Assembly (NCBI RefSeq): GCF_902498785.1
Contig: NZ_LR701494.1
Location: forward strand, 743,022-807,021
Source of the DNA: Sphingomonas sp. EC-HK361
GTDB lineage: Bacteria > Pseudomonadota > Alphaproteobacteria > Sphingomonadales > Sphingomonadaceae
Reading direction: 5' to 3'
Length of the DNA: 64,000 nt
The stretch's first letter is position 1. Every line of letters starts with the position of its first letter. The notes under the pieces are model-generated. The model made no database searches and was not told the origin of the DNA. It was given only the letters and a program-made list of their open reading frames with translations. The position numbers were made by a program, and so were the translations under genes. Below are positions 53,357-61,530 of this stretch, one piece after another.

Positions 53357-54118
53357 TCATCGCGACTGGAACCCGCGGCGTTTCAGGATCGCCTGGCCGG
53401 CATGCGACAGCAGGAACCGGCGGAACCCTTCGGCATCCGCGCTCGTCCCGGCCTTCAGCCGCGCGACGGGGTATACGATCGGCGCATGCGACCGGGTCGG
53501 GAAGATGCCCGCCACGCGGACCTTGGGCGACGCCAGCGCATCGGTCGCGTATACGACACCGAACGGCGCCGCGCCCCGCTCGACCAGCGCCAGCGCGGCG
53601 CGGACATTCTCTGCGCGAACGACATGGGGGGCGACGATCGGCCACGCGCCGAGCCTGCGCAGCGCCGCCTCCCCATATTTGCCGGCCGGCACCGACGCGG
53701 GATCGGCCATCGCGAGCGGCCCGGCCGACAACGCACGACCGAGCGCGACGCCGCTCGCGGGCACGCGAACCTTGCGACCCGCGGCGCTGACGATGACGAG
53801 CCGGTTGCGCGCCAGCGTCGCGCGCGTCCCCGGCACGATCCGGCCCTTCGCCGCCACCGCGTTCATCCAGTCCTCGTCCGCGGACACGAACAGATCGGCC
53901 GCGCCGCCCGCCATGATCTGCCGTGCGAGTGCCGAAGATGCGGCGAACGACAGCGTCGGGCGCGGATGGCCGGTTTTCGCCCAGGCATCTGCCGCATCGT
54001 TTAGCGATTCCTGCATGCTTGCCGCCGCCAGCACCAGCGGCGGACGCGGCTTGGCGGAGGCCGCTCCGGCGGTCAGGATCGTGAAGGCAAGGATAATCGA
54101 TCGGATCAGGCGGCGCAT
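53357..54118 (-). CDS. modA: Molybdate-binding periplasmic protein
   Basis: This 253-residue periplasmic binding protein has a signal peptide, about residues 1-22 (SIILAFTILTAGAASAK). The first lobe has LAAASMQESLNDAADAW and SFAASSALARQI, whose serines bind the oxyanion. AGGAADLFVSADEDWMN follows. The second lobe has PASVPAGKYGEAAL and VRAENVRAALALV, and the protein ends in FLLSHAGQAILKRRGF, all typical of ModA. ATG 54118 has GGAG eight bases upstream. It is the first gene of modABC, oriented away from the tRNA-Leu gene. Confidence 0.93.
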   Translation of the reverse strand: MRRLIRSIILAFTILTAGAASAKPRPPLVLAAASMQESLNDAADAWAKTGHPRPTLSFAASSALARQIMAGGAADLFVSADEDWMNAVAAKGRIVPGTRATLARNRLVIVSAAGRKVRVPASGVALGRALSAGPLAMADPASVPAGKYGEAALRRLGAWPIVAPHVVRAENVRAALALVERGAAPFGVVYATDALASPKVRVAGIFPTRSHAPIVYPVARLKAGTSADAEGFRRFLLSHAGQAILKRRGFQSR

Positions 54119-54216
54119 CGGGTCGTCTCCGGCAAGGGGCGGTCTTACCCAGCGCGTGCCGTCCGCGCCACTCCCGCTTGCTCGCACGCGCAAGCCGCCC
54201 TACGCCCTCGCCCGGC

Positions 54217-54301
54217 GCGGACGTGGCGGAATGGTAGACGCTGGAGACTTAAAATCTTCTGCCCAATAGGCGTGCGGGTTCGAGTCCCGCCGTCCGCACC
54301 A
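54217..54301 (+). tRNA. tRNA-Leu (anticodon TAA)
   Basis: This is a class-II tRNA. The 7-bp acceptor stem is GCGGACG/CGTCCGC, with discriminator A and encoded CCA (54299-54301). The D-arm lies around TGGCGGAATGGTAGACGC. The anticodon stem GGAGA/TCTTC holds the loop CTTAAAA with TAA at 54250-54252. The long variable arm and TTCGAGTCC T-loop are as expected for leucine. It reads UUA and UUG codons, which are rare in this GC-rich genome. Confidence 0.95.
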
Positions 54302-54311
54302 CAGCCCCCAA

Positions 54312-54359
54312 GTCCTCCCCGCAAAGGGAGGTGGCAGCGCGCAGCGCTGGCGGAGGGGT
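54312..54359. repeat. Intergenic repeat after tRNA-Leu
   Basis: TCCTCCCCGCAAAGGGAGGT is a hairpin followed by GGCAGCGCGCAGCGCTGGCG and GAGGGG. It is the same family as 29424-29475. It lies ten bases after the tRNA. Confidence 0.75.
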
Positions 54360-54443
54360 ATCGCCCGTTCGTTGACGCGACGACCCTGCACCTGCCTCGC
54401 CGGGGTTGGCGCGCGCCGCACCCGCGTGGCAAGGGTGAACGCG

Positions 54444-55910
54444 ATGCCGATCGCCCCAGCCCGCTACGCCGTCGTCGCGCTTGCTCTGACTCTGTCGCTC
54501 GCCAGCTGCGGACGCCGGGCGGATGTGGGTCCGGTGGTTGTCAGCGGGATCGGCGAGGCACCGACACTCGGTGATTCAAGCGTCGGCGCCCGGTCCCCCA
54601 ATGACCGCCTGCTGGTCGATTCGATCGCGCAGGGCCTCGTCCGCTTCGATGCGGCTGGGCAGATCGAGCCGGGGGTGGCGCAGCGCTGGATCGTGATGGA
54701 CGACGGCATGAGCTACATCTTCCGCCTGCGCGCCGCGCGCTGGCAGGATGGTAGGCCGGTCACTGCCGAGGACGTGGTCGCGATCCTGAAGCGGCAGCTC
54801 GCGCGCAATTCGCGCAATCCGCTCAAACCTTTCCTGACCGCGATCGATTCGATCGTCGAGATGACCCCCGAGGTCATCGAGATCCGCCTCGCCCGCCCGC
54901 GGCCCGATCTGCTCAACCTCTTCGCCCAGCCCGAAATGGCGCTGTTCCGCACCCGCCCGCCGGGGGGTAGCGGCCCGTTTCGCCTGACCCGCAACGACGG
55001 CCGCATCCGTGTGCTGGAGCCCGCCGCCGACCCCGATCGCGATCCCGATCAGGCGGATGACGGGCCGGAACGCAACGTCTGGCTTGTCGCCGAAAAGGCG
55101 TCGCGCGCGATCCTGCGCTTCGCGGCGCGCAAGTCCGACTTGGTAAGCGGCGGCACCTTCCTCGACTGGCCGCTGCTCAGGATCGCAGAGGTCGCCCCGG
55201 TCAATATCAAGGTCGATCCCGCCGCGGGGCTCTTCGGCTTTCGCGTGACCAACCGCAGCGGCCTCTTCGCCAGCAAGGCGAACCGCGCCGCCATCGCCGC
55301 GCTCATCGACCGCGACACCATCACCGCAAATCTCGCGGCGGAGTGGGGCGCGACGATGCAGGTCCTGCCAGCGCAACTCGATTCGGCCGCCCCGCCGGCC
55401 CAGCCGCTTTGGGCGCTGACCCCGGTCGATCAGCGCCGTGCGGCCGCGATCAAGACGATCACCGACTGGCAGGCGCAGCAGAGCGCGCCCGCCACCATCC
55501 GCATCGCGCTGCCCTATGGTCCCGGCGCGACCGCCATCTGGGGGCAGATCGCGCCGATGCTGATCGGCCTCGGTCTGGCGCCGCAGCGCGTCGGGCCGGC
55601 CGCGCCCGCCGAGCTTACGCTCGTCGATGCGGTCGCGCCCTATGACAGCGCGCGCTGGTATCTGGTCAATGCGTGCCAGCCCTGCGCCGAGGACGCCGCG
55701 GCCAAGATCAACGCGGCGCGTCTTGCCGATACCCTCGCGGCGCGGGCGCAGGCGATCGCGGCGGCGGATGTCGCGCTGGCGGACGATTCGGCGTTCATCC
55801 CCATCGCGCGGCCGTTCCGCTGGTCGCTCGTCGCGACACGGCTGCGCGACTGGCAGACGAACCAGCGCGCCTGGCACCCGTTGAACCGGCTGCGCCGCGA
55901 CACCAACTGA
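54444..55910 (+). CDS. Lipoprotein, ABC-type peptide/solute-binding protein (SBP family 5)
   Basis: This 488-residue extracytoplasmic binding protein has a lipoprotein signal. The hydrophobic stretch ALALTLSLAS is followed by lipobox LASC, so it is lipid-anchored at Cys23. The mature protein shows the family-5 start (LLVDSIAQGLVRFDAAGQIEPGVA, MDDGMSYIFRLR, GRPVTAEDVVAILKRQL), then a degenerate C-terminal lobe. It is shorter and less conserved than OppA/DppA, and no permease or ATPase genes are nearby, so it is an orphan. ATG 54444 has AAGGG eight bases upstream. An earlier ATG would destroy the signal peptide. Confidence 0.82.
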   Translation: MPIAPARYAVVALALTLSLASCGRRADVGPVVVSGIGEAPTLGDSSVGARSPNDRLLVDSIAQGLVRFDAAGQIEPGVAQRWIVMDDGMSYIFRLRAARWQDGRPVTAEDVVAILKRQLARNSRNPLKPFLTAIDSIVEMTPEVIEIRLARPRPDLLNLFAQPEMALFRTRPPGGSGPFRLTRNDGRIRVLEPAADPDRDPDQADDGPERNVWLVAEKASRAILRFAARKSDLVSGGTFLDWPLLRIAEVAPVNIKVDPAAGLFGFRVTNRSGLFASKANRAAIAALIDRDTITANLAAEWGATMQVLPAQLDSAAPPAQPLWALTPVDQRRAAAIKTITDWQAQQSAPATIRIALPYGPGATAIWGQIAPMLIGLGLAPQRVGPAAPAELTLVDAVAPYDSARWYLVNACQPCAEDAAAKINAARLADTLAARAQAIAAADVALADDSAFIPIARPFRWSLVATRLRDWQTNQRAWHPLNRLRRDTN

Positions 55911-55915
55911 GCGTG

Positions 55916-56338
55916 ATGACGAACCGCGCCACCCGCATCGACGCCTCGATGTTCGACGCCCTCCCTCTCGGTCGCGATCCGCAATCGGTGCGCAAACGCA
56001 TCGAGGCGATGGAGCAGCTGCTGGAGGGGATGTTCACCGTCCCCGGTCTCAACCGCCGGGTCGGGCTCGACGCGATCCTCGGCCTCGTGCCCGTGGTCGG
56101 CGATATCGCAGCGGCGGCGCTCGGCGCGTGGATCGTTTGGGAAGCCCGCAACATCGGGATGACGAAGTTCCAGCTCGCCCGCATGGGCGGGCGGGTCGGG
56201 TTCGACGCGCTGCTCGGGCTGATCCCGGTGATCGGCGATGCGGCGGACTTCTTCTACCGATCGAACACCCGCAATCTGAAGACGATCAAGCGTCATCTTG
56301 ACCGGCACCACCCGGCGACGGTGACGATCGCGAACTAG
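55916..56338 (+). CDS. DUF4112 membrane protein
   Basis: This 140-residue inner-membrane protein of the DUF4112 family has the repeated core VGLDAILGLVPVVGDIAAAALG and VGFDALLGLIPVIGDAADFFY, two similar hydrophobic GLxPVxGD hairpins around residues 49-78 and 93-116. The RSNTRNLKTIKRHLDRH basic tail follows. The family's role is unknown. The start lies five bases after the preceding lipoprotein gene, so the two may be co-transcribed. Confidence 0.87.
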   Translation: MTNRATRIDASMFDALPLGRDPQSVRKRIEAMEQLLEGMFTVPGLNRRVGLDAILGLVPVVGDIAAAALGAWIVWEARNIGMTKFQLARMGGRVGFDALLGLIPVIGDAADFFYRSNTRNLKTIKRHLDRHHPATVTIAN

Positions 56339-56358
56339 CCTCTCAGTCTCACTCGAAC

Positions 56359-56442
56359 CGTCACCCCGGCCTTGAGCCGGGGTCCCGCTTCTTCTTAACC
56401 GTCCAGCTACTAGCGGGACCCCGGATCAAGTCCGGGGTGACG
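56359..56442. repeat. Intergenic palindromic repeat
   Basis: CGTCACCCCGGCCTTGAGCC at the left is mirrored by GATCAAGTCCGGGGTGACG at the right, enclosing GGGTCCCGCT/AGCGGGACCC. It is the best-preserved copy of the element found inside the cysteine desulfurase gene at 565-680. It lies between convergent genes and could terminate both. Confidence 0.88.
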
Positions 56443-56469
56443 TGATTGGCCAAACCTCGTTATCTTGCG

Positions 56470-56766
56470 TCAGCGCAGCCCACGCGCCAGCGCCTCGACA
56501 TTCGCGTTGGCTGGCACAACATGCCATCGCCCGGGCTCACGCGTGTCGATCATCGTCACCGCATGTTTGGGACAGATGCCGAGGCACCGCGTCTCCACCA
56601 CGCCGAGCCGCGCCTTGCGCCCCTTGCCGAGCGCGAGCGCCTTGCGCAGCGCCTTTGCGAGCGAGGTCTTGCCCTTGCGACCGTAACCGCCGCCAAGCTT
56701 CTTCGAACATTTGCCGCACACGAGGATCGCGCCCTGCCACTCCGCGCGGATCAGCTTGGCCGCCAT
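56470..56766 (-). CDS. [2Fe-2S] ferredoxin-like (thioredoxin-fold) protein
   Basis: This 98-residue protein has four cysteines in the pattern of thioredoxin-like [2Fe-2S] ferredoxins: VCGKCSKK (about 17-23) and RCLGICPKHAV (about 61-69). The family is related to the NuoE C-terminal fold and its partners are unknown. The lysine-rich middle (GYGRKGKTSLAKALRKALALGKGRK) could bind nucleic acid or a partner. The start overlaps the J-domain gene's 3' end by 16 bases, so they are co-expressed. An electron-transfer or repair role is a guess. Confidence 0.8.
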   Translation of the reverse strand: MAAKLIRAEWQGAILVCGKCSKKLGGGYGRKGKTSLAKALRKALALGKGRKARLGVVETRCLGICPKHAVTMIDTREPGRWHVVPANANVEALARGLR

Positions 56767-57287
56767 GTCCGCCGGTCCTCGGCCGCGCGCAGCACCTCAT
56801 AGGCCGCCTGGATCGCCTGGAAACGCACCGCGGCGTCGGCGTCGCCGGGACGGACATCGGGGTGATTCGCCTTGGCCAGCCGCCGCCAGGCCAGCTTCAC
56901 CGCGTCGAAATCGGCATCGCTTTCCAGCTCCAGCACATCGAGCGCGCGCATTTCGTCGCGCGACCGGCTGCCGTCGCCGCTGCCGCCCCAGCCATAATGC
57001 TTCGCCTCGGCATAGCCCGACGTATCGCGCGTCTCCTGCGCCTCGCGCGCGGCGGCATCTTCCGCGCTCAGCCCCTCGAAATAATTCCAGCCGCGATTGT
57101 ATTCGCCGGCATGGGTCGCGCAGAAATACCAGCGTTCCGGGCTGTTGGGCGATTTCGGTGCGGGGCAATCGCCCGGCTCCTCGCAGCCGTGCCGGTCGCA
57201 GATCCGCACCTGCGTCGTCTCGCGGCCGGAGCCGTAGCCGCGCCAGCGGGGAAAGCCCCAGTCGTTCGAACGTGAATAGCGAGCCAT
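56751..57287 (-). CDS. J-domain (DnaJ-like) protein with zinc-finger-like N-terminus
   Basis: This 178-residue co-chaperone-like protein has an N-terminal Cys/His region (RICDRHGCEEPGDCPAP and WYFCATHAGEYNRGWNYFEG, about 28-72) that could hold zinc. A Ser/Gly-rich linker follows. The C-terminal J-domain, about 115-175, has the HPD motif in KANHPDVRPGD, needed to stimulate a DnaK ATPase. This architecture recurs in alphaproteobacteria. ATG 57287 is favoured by the family start MARYSR, with a longer frame unsupported. It is divergent from the SulP gene and upstream of the ferredoxin-like gene. Confidence 0.85.
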   Translation of the reverse strand: MARYSRSNDWGFPRWRGYGSGRETTQVRICDRHGCEEPGDCPAPKSPNSPERWYFCATHAGEYNRGWNYFEGLSAEDAAAREAQETRDTSGYAEAKHYGWGGSGDGSRSRDEMRALDVLELESDADFDAVKLAWRRLAKANHPDVRPGDADAAVRFQAIQAAYEVLRAAEDRRTWRPS

Positions 57288-57352
57288 TGCCGGCACGACA
57301 TAGGCACGCCGCTGCCAAACGCAATCGGATGTCACTTTATCACATTTTGCAG

Positions 57353-57382
57353 TTGCGAACGGATCGCGACTTCGACTATGAA
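57353..57382 (+). promoter_or_regulatory. Candidate sigma70-type promoter of sulP-carbonic anhydrase
   Basis: TTGCGA (57353-57358) and TATGAA (57377-57382) are separated by 18 bases, giving a transcript start near 57389 and a leader of about 105 bases that contains the hairpin at 57427-57463. A TTGACA at 57409 has no matching -10. Confidence 0.4.
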
Positions 57383-57426
57383 CTTCCTGTCATGTTGGCG
57401 TCATCTCGTTGACATGCATTCCCCCC

Positions 57427-57463
57427 GGCCGCGGGGACCTCCCCTCTCCGCGGCCACTTTTTT
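57427..57463 (+). promoter_or_regulatory. Terminator-like hairpin in the sulP leader
   Basis: GGCCGCGG (57427-57434) pairs perfectly with CCGCGGCC (57448-57455) and is followed by AC and six T residues (57458-57463). It sits 29 bases before the GTG start of sulP. The upstream gene is divergent, so it cannot be that gene's terminator. It may be an attenuator. Confidence 0.55.
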
Positions 57464-57492
57464 GAGACCGCCGACCCCCAAGAGGAGCCGAC

Positions 57493-59073
57493 GTGCCTAG
57501 CTTGATCCCCAGTTTCAAAACATGGCGAGCAGACCTGCCCGCCTCCATCGTCGTCGCGCTCGTCGCGCTGCCGCTGTGCCTCGGCATCGCGGTCGCCTCG
57601 GGCGCCCCGCCCCTGTCCGGCCTGATCGCCGGCATCGTCGGTGGCATCGTCGTCGGCCTGCTGTCCAAGTCCTCGCTCTCGGTCGCCGGCCCCGCCGCCG
57701 GCCTCACCGTCATCGTGCTGGCCGGCATCCAGAGCCTGCCCAGCTTCGAGGCGTTCCTGCTCGCGGTCGTGCTCTCGGGCGTATTTCAGCTGCTCTTCGG
57801 CCTCACCCGCTCGGGCGTGCTCTCGGAATTCGTGCCATCCTCGGTCATCACCGGCATGCTCGCCGCGATCGGCCTGATCCTTATCCTGAAGCAAATCCCC
57901 CACGCCATCGGCTTCGATGGCGATTACGAAGGCAGCTTCGAATTCTTCGCCCAGGACGGCCGCAACACGCTGTCCGCCATCTGGTATGCGCTCAACCAGT
58001 CGGTGCTGTGGGGCGCGATCCTGATTTCGGTCGTCAGCCTCGTCTTCCTGTTCTGGTGGGACGCGGCCAAGCCCAAGACCGGCCCGCTGCGCTTCCTGCC
58101 GGGTCCGCTCGTCGTCGTGTTCATCGGTATCGTCGGCAACGGGCTGCTTGGCATCGTCGCGCCGTCGCTGCAATTGCAAGCGTCGCATCTGGTGCAGGTG
58201 CCCGTTGCCAGCGATTTCGGCAGCTTCCTGAGCTTCTTCTCCACCCCCGATTTCTCGCAGATCGGCAACAAGACCGTATGGACGGTGGCGATCACCCTCG
58301 CGATCGTCGCCAGCCTCGAATCGCTGCTCAGCGTCAATGCGGTCGACCAGATCGATCCGCGCCGGCGCACCACGCCCAAGAACTGGGAGCTGTTCGCGCA
58401 AGGCGGCGGCAACATCGCCTCGGGCCTGATCGGCGGCATCCCGGTCACGTCGGTGATCGTCCGCTCCTCCGCGAACGTCGATTCGGGCGCCGAGAGCAAG
58501 CTGTCGGCGATGATGCACGCGTGCTGGCTGCTGCTGAGCGTCGCGCTGATCCCGGTCGCGCTGAACCTGATCCCGCTGTCCGCGCTCGCAGCCGTCCTCA
58601 TCGCGACGGGCTACAAGCTGACCAAGCCGAAGCTCTTCGCCGACCGGCTTAAGCAGGGCTGGACGCAGTTCGTGCCCTTCGTGGTGACGGTCGTCGCGAT
58701 CCTGTTCACCGATCTTCTCGAAGGCATCGTCATCGGGCTCGTCGTCGGGTTCATCTTCGTCGTGGCGCGCAATTTCCGCACCGCAATCACCTATGCCTGC
58801 GACGGCGGCGACTGCCTGATCCGTGCCCGGCGCAACCTGTATTTCATCCATAAATACGAGCTGCGTCGTGAGCTCGGCCGGGTGCCGGACAACGTCAATT
58901 TGCTGATCGACCTGTCATCGACCAGCTATGTCGATCTCGATAACGTCGACATCATCAACGCGTTCATCAAGGGCGCCGAATATCGCGGCATCACCGTCAC
59001 GCTGCGCGGCGATCTCGCCGGCCGCACCGCCGCGATGGTCCACGCCCCGACCAGAGAGGTCCGCTTCGCATGA
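57493..59073 (+). CDS. SulP family anion (bicarbonate/sulfate) transporter
   Basis: This 526-residue inner-membrane transporter has about 12 helices. The N-terminal segment DLPASIVVALVALPLCLGIAVA and the conserved VAGPAAGLTVIVLAGI place it in SulP. GIPVTSVIVRSSANVDSGAESK and ALAAVLIATGYKL mark later helices. The C-terminal STAS domain, about 430-526, is short (NVNLLIDLSSTSYVDLDNVD). The downstream carbonic anhydrase gene overlaps its stop by four bases, which points to bicarbonate rather than sulfate. The start is GTG with GAGGAG nearby, behind a leader hairpin. Confidence 0.9.
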   Translation: MPSLIPSFKTWRADLPASIVVALVALPLCLGIAVASGAPPLSGLIAGIVGGIVVGLLSKSSLSVAGPAAGLTVIVLAGIQSLPSFEAFLLAVVLSGVFQLLFGLTRSGVLSEFVPSSVITGMLAAIGLILILKQIPHAIGFDGDYEGSFEFFAQDGRNTLSAIWYALNQSVLWGAILISVVSLVFLFWWDAAKPKTGPLRFLPGPLVVVFIGIVGNGLLGIVAPSLQLQASHLVQVPVASDFGSFLSFFSTPDFSQIGNKTVWTVAITLAIVASLESLLSVNAVDQIDPRRRTTPKNWELFAQGGGNIASGLIGGIPVTSVIVRSSANVDSGAESKLSAMMHACWLLLSVALIPVALNLIPLSALAAVLIATGYKLTKPKLFADRLKQGWTQFVPFVVTVVAILFTDLLEGIVIGLVVGFIFVVARNFRTAITYACDGGDCLIRARRNLYFIHKYELRRELGRVPDNVNLLIDLSSTSYVDLDNVDIINAFIKGAEYRGITVTLRGDLAGRTAAMVHAPTREVRFA

Positions 59074-59708
59074 AGGAATACAAGCAGTTGCTCCTCGCCA
59101 ACAAGGCGTGGGCGGTCGAGCTGACCGACGAGGACCCCGAGTTCTTCTCGCGTCAGATCGCCGGGCAGAAGCCCGATTTCCTGTGGATCGGCTGTTCCGA
59201 CAGCCGGGTCACGCCCGAACAGATGACGATGACACCGCCGGGCGGCATGTTCCTCCACAGGAACGTCGCCAATCTGGTGCATGAGGACGACCTGAACCTG
59301 CTGTCGGTGCTGCAATATGCGGTCGATGTGCTGCAGGTGCGCCACATCATCCTGTGCGGCCATCACAGCTGCGGCGGGATCAAGGCGACGCTGACCGGCG
59401 GCGTGACCGGGCCGGTGGACAAGTGGCTCGACGTCGCACGCGGCGTGCTTGCCGATCACCGCGATGAGATCGACGCGCAGCCGACCGAGGAGGCGAAGGT
59501 CAACCGGCTGGTCGAGGTGAACGTCAGCGACCAGCTCGTCCGCCTCGCGCGCACCGAAACCGTCCAGGGCGCCTTCGCCCGCGGACAGGACTTGGCGCTC
59601 CACGGCTGGGTGTACGATATCCGCGATGGCCACATCAAACCGATGATGGAGATCGACCGCGATACCGATCTGGAGCGCGTCGAGCGTCCGGAAAAGGTGT
59701 TGGTCTAA
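59070..59708 (+). CDS. Beta-carbonic anhydrase
   Basis: This 212-residue cytoplasmic zinc enzyme interconverts CO2 and bicarbonate. Zinc ligands are C42 (IGCSDSRV, with the D44-R46 dyad), H98 and C101 (CGHHSCGG). MFLHRNVANLV and GWVYDIRDG complete the family signature. The ATG overlaps the sulP stop by four bases, so transporter and enzyme are made together. It would turn imported bicarbonate into CO2 or supply bicarbonate for carboxylases. The length is normal. Confidence 0.94.
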   Translation: MKEYKQLLLANKAWAVELTDEDPEFFSRQIAGQKPDFLWIGCSDSRVTPEQMTMTPPGGMFLHRNVANLVHEDDLNLLSVLQYAVDVLQVRHIILCGHHSCGGIKATLTGGVTGPVDKWLDVARGVLADHRDEIDAQPTEEAKVNRLVEVNVSDQLVRLARTETVQGAFARGQDLALHGWVYDIRDGHIKPMMEIDRDTDLERVERPEKVLV

Positions 59709-59713
59709 CCCTG

Positions 59714-59784
59714 CCCGTTGGTGCTGAGCGAAGTCGAAGCACGCCGCGCAACACGTGGCCTTCGACTTCGCTCAGGCCGAACGG
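59714..59784. repeat. Inverted repeat after carbonic anhydrase
   Basis: CTGAGCGAAGTCGAAGC at 59724-59740 is mirrored by GGCCTTCGACTTCGCTCAG near 59758-59776, with CCCGTTGG and CCGAACGG outside. It lies between convergent genes. It is the same class as 20215-20280. Confidence 0.85.
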
Positions 59785-59812
59785 AGCTGGTGGATCGCCT
59801 CAGGCTGCTCGA

Positions 59813-60634
59813 TCAACCCCGCCGAGCAGCCTCTGCCATCTCACGGTTGCGCCGCGTCGCCGCCTCCAGCGTCTCCGTCAGCAGCCGCACCAGCGCGCCA
59901 TCGCGATCGAGCACGTTCAGCCCCTCGCGCGTCGATCCGCCCTTGCTCGCCACCCGGTCGGCCAGCACCGCCGGCGACGCGTCGGCCGCCTCGGCCATCG
60001 CCGCGCTTCCCGCGACCATCGCCAGCGCCAGTCGTGCGGCCTGATCCGCGGGGATGCCGAGCGCGGCGCCCGCCGCGCCGAGCGCGTCGACGAAGCGGAA
60101 CAGAAAGCCCGGCCCGCTCCCGGCAAGCGCGGTCACGACGTCGAACAGCGCCTCGTCACCGATCCATTCGACATGGCCGAGCGGCGTCACGAGTGCTTCG
60201 GCGAGCGCTCGCCCTTCCGCGTCGCCCTCTCCACCGTGAAGCGCGATCACGCCTCTCCCGATCGCGATCGGCAGATTGGGCATCGCGCGCACGACAGACT
60301 GCGCGGCGCACATCGGCACCAGCGTCGCGATCTCCACCCCGGCCAGCACCGACAGCAGCAGCCGGGGCGCCAGTGCTGCAAACGCAGGGGTGCGCAGCGC
60401 ACCGAGCTGTTGCGGCTTCAGCGCCAGCGCGACCACATCGAACTCGTCGGCACTGTCGGTGGGCAACTCCGCAACGACGCGCACCCCGTCCGGCATCGCG
60501 CGCAGGCTCGGGCTGACCACCGTAATCCGATCCGGCCGCGTTCCCGCCTTCAGCCAGCCGCGCAGCATCGCGCCGCCCATATTGCCCGCCCCGACCAGCA
60601 GGATGCGGGCACCCGCCGGTGGAATAACGCTCAA
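59813..60634 (-). CDS. proC: Pyrroline-5-carboxylate reductase
   Basis: This 273-residue NAD(P)H-dependent reductase carries out the last step of proline synthesis. The N-terminal Rossmann motif is LLVGAGNMGGAM (about 11-22). VALALKPQQL follows at about 67-76, VVRAMPNLPIAIGRGV near 110-125, and the family signature ALAGSGPGFLFRFVDAL with the helical C-terminus containing VASKGGSTREGL. A TTG start at 60634 overlaps the upstream YbjN-like stop (TTGA), with GGGCGAGG just upstream. No ATG is close. It is third of a YbjN-like/ProC pair with coupled translation. Confidence 0.92.
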   Translation of the reverse strand: MSVIPPAGARILLVGAGNMGGAMLRGWLKAGTRPDRITVVSPSLRAMPDGVRVVAELPTDSADEFDVVALALKPQQLGALRTPAFAALAPRLLLSVLAGVEIATLVPMCAAQSVVRAMPNLPIAIGRGVIALHGGEGDAEGRALAEALVTPLGHVEWIGDEALFDVVTALAGSGPGFLFRFVDALGAAGAALGIPADQAARLALAMVAGSAAMAEAADASPAVLADRVASKGGSTREGLNVLDRDGALVRLLTETLEAATRRNREMAEAARRG

Positions 60635-61134
60635 GCCTCGCCCTGCGTCTCGACCATCGCGGCGTCCAGCGCCTCGCGCGGGGTCTTGCCCCCCCACAGG
60701 ACGAACTGGAACACGGGGTAGAAGCGTTCGCATTCGTCGATCGCCGATTCGACGAGCAGTTCGGCCGCGGCGAGCGACATCGTTCCCTGCTCCTCGCCAT
60801 CGACCAGCGCGGCGTGACGATAAAGCAGGATGCCGCTCGACGACCACAGCTCGAAATGCCCGACCCAGAGCTGTTCGTTGACCAGCCCGATCGCCTCGTA
60901 CATCGCCGGGCGGCGCTCTTCCGTCACCTTCACGTCGGGAAAGGCGAGGAACTGCAGGACGCTGTCGTCCTCGCGCCACAGCGCGCGCAGCTCATATTCG
61001 GTCCAGCTGCCCTTCACGGTCGCGACGATCTCGTCGTCGTGCCGCTCATGCGTCCAGCCATGCGCCGCATAATAGGTTTCGAGCATGTCGATCGGCGCTG
61101 AGGCCTCCCGGTCGTAATCGGCTTCGTCGAGCAT
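60631..61134 (-). CDS. YbjN-domain protein
   Basis: This 167-residue cytoplasmic protein of the YbjN family has a type-III-secretion-chaperone-like fold. Segments include MLETYYAAHGWTHERHDDEIVATVKGSW near the start, FLAFPDVKVTEERRPAMYEAI, LWVGHFELWSSSGILLYRH and SAIDECERFYPVFQFVLWGG. The adjacent ATG codons at 61137 and 61134 are both possible. AAGG is better spaced for 61134. Its stop overlaps the proC TTG. The same ybjN-proC-(BMFP) order is common in alphaproteobacteria. The function is unknown. Confidence 0.85.
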   Translation of the reverse strand: MLDEADYDREASAPIDMLETYYAAHGWTHERHDDEIVATVKGSWTEYELRALWREDDSVLQFLAFPDVKVTEERRPAMYEAIGLVNEQLWVGHFELWSSSGILLYRHAALVDGEEQGTMSLAAAELLVESAIDECERFYPVFQFVLWGGKTPREALDAAMVETQGEA

Positions 61135-61231
61135 CATCGCCTTATCGCACGGAAAGCGCCGCGCGTGCAAAGCCCCGCGAGGAAGACCCGCGGGGCATGT
61201 GGATAATCGGTGCAGGAATCTGTGGAAAAAG

Positions 61232-61510
61232 TCAGGCCGCGGACCCGCCCGCGGCCTTGCCCGGCTTCGCGGCCCTGGCCTCCATCGCATCGAGCCGCGC
61301 CTTCAGCGCGTCGTTCTCGTCGCGCGCCGCGACCGCCATCGCCTTCACCGCGTCGAACTCCTCGCGGCTGACGAAATCCATCCCGCCGATCCATTCGCGC
61401 ATACGCTGGCGCATCCCCGATTCGGCTTCGCGCCCCATGCCGGCGACGGTGCCCGCCGCGCCGTTCAGGAACTTGGCGAAATCGTCTAAGATGCGGTTCT
61501 CGGTCTGCAT
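61232..61510 (-). CDS. BMFP/UbiK-like accessory protein
   Basis: This 92-residue protein of the YqiC/UbiK (BMFP) type has QTENRILDDFAKFLNGAAG at the N-terminus, a central helix, then EEFDAVKAMAVAARDENDALKARLDAME, the coiled coil that oligomerises (about 55-80). UbiK assists ubiquinone synthesis and others in the family bind membranes. Which role holds here is not determined. ATG 61510 has AAAGG six bases upstream. An earlier start adds eight unsupported residues. An alanine/glycine-rich tail ends the protein. Confidence 0.82.
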   Translation of the reverse strand: MQTENRILDDFAKFLNGAAGTVAGMGREAESGMRQRMREWIGGMDFVSREEFDAVKAMAVAARDENDALKARLDAMEARAAKPGKAAGGSAA

Positions 61511-61530
61511 GAGGGGCCTTTCAACTCTGC

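Noticed and set aside
53357-54118. Molybdenum cofactor riboswitch upstream of modA
   Set aside because: The space between modA and the tRNA is about 100 bases with no conserved multi-stem structure that I can recognise.
54217-54301. tRNA-Leu as an integration site for a genomic island
   Set aside because: No integrase gene and no direct repeat of the tRNA 3' end are seen nearby. The downstream genes look chromosomal.
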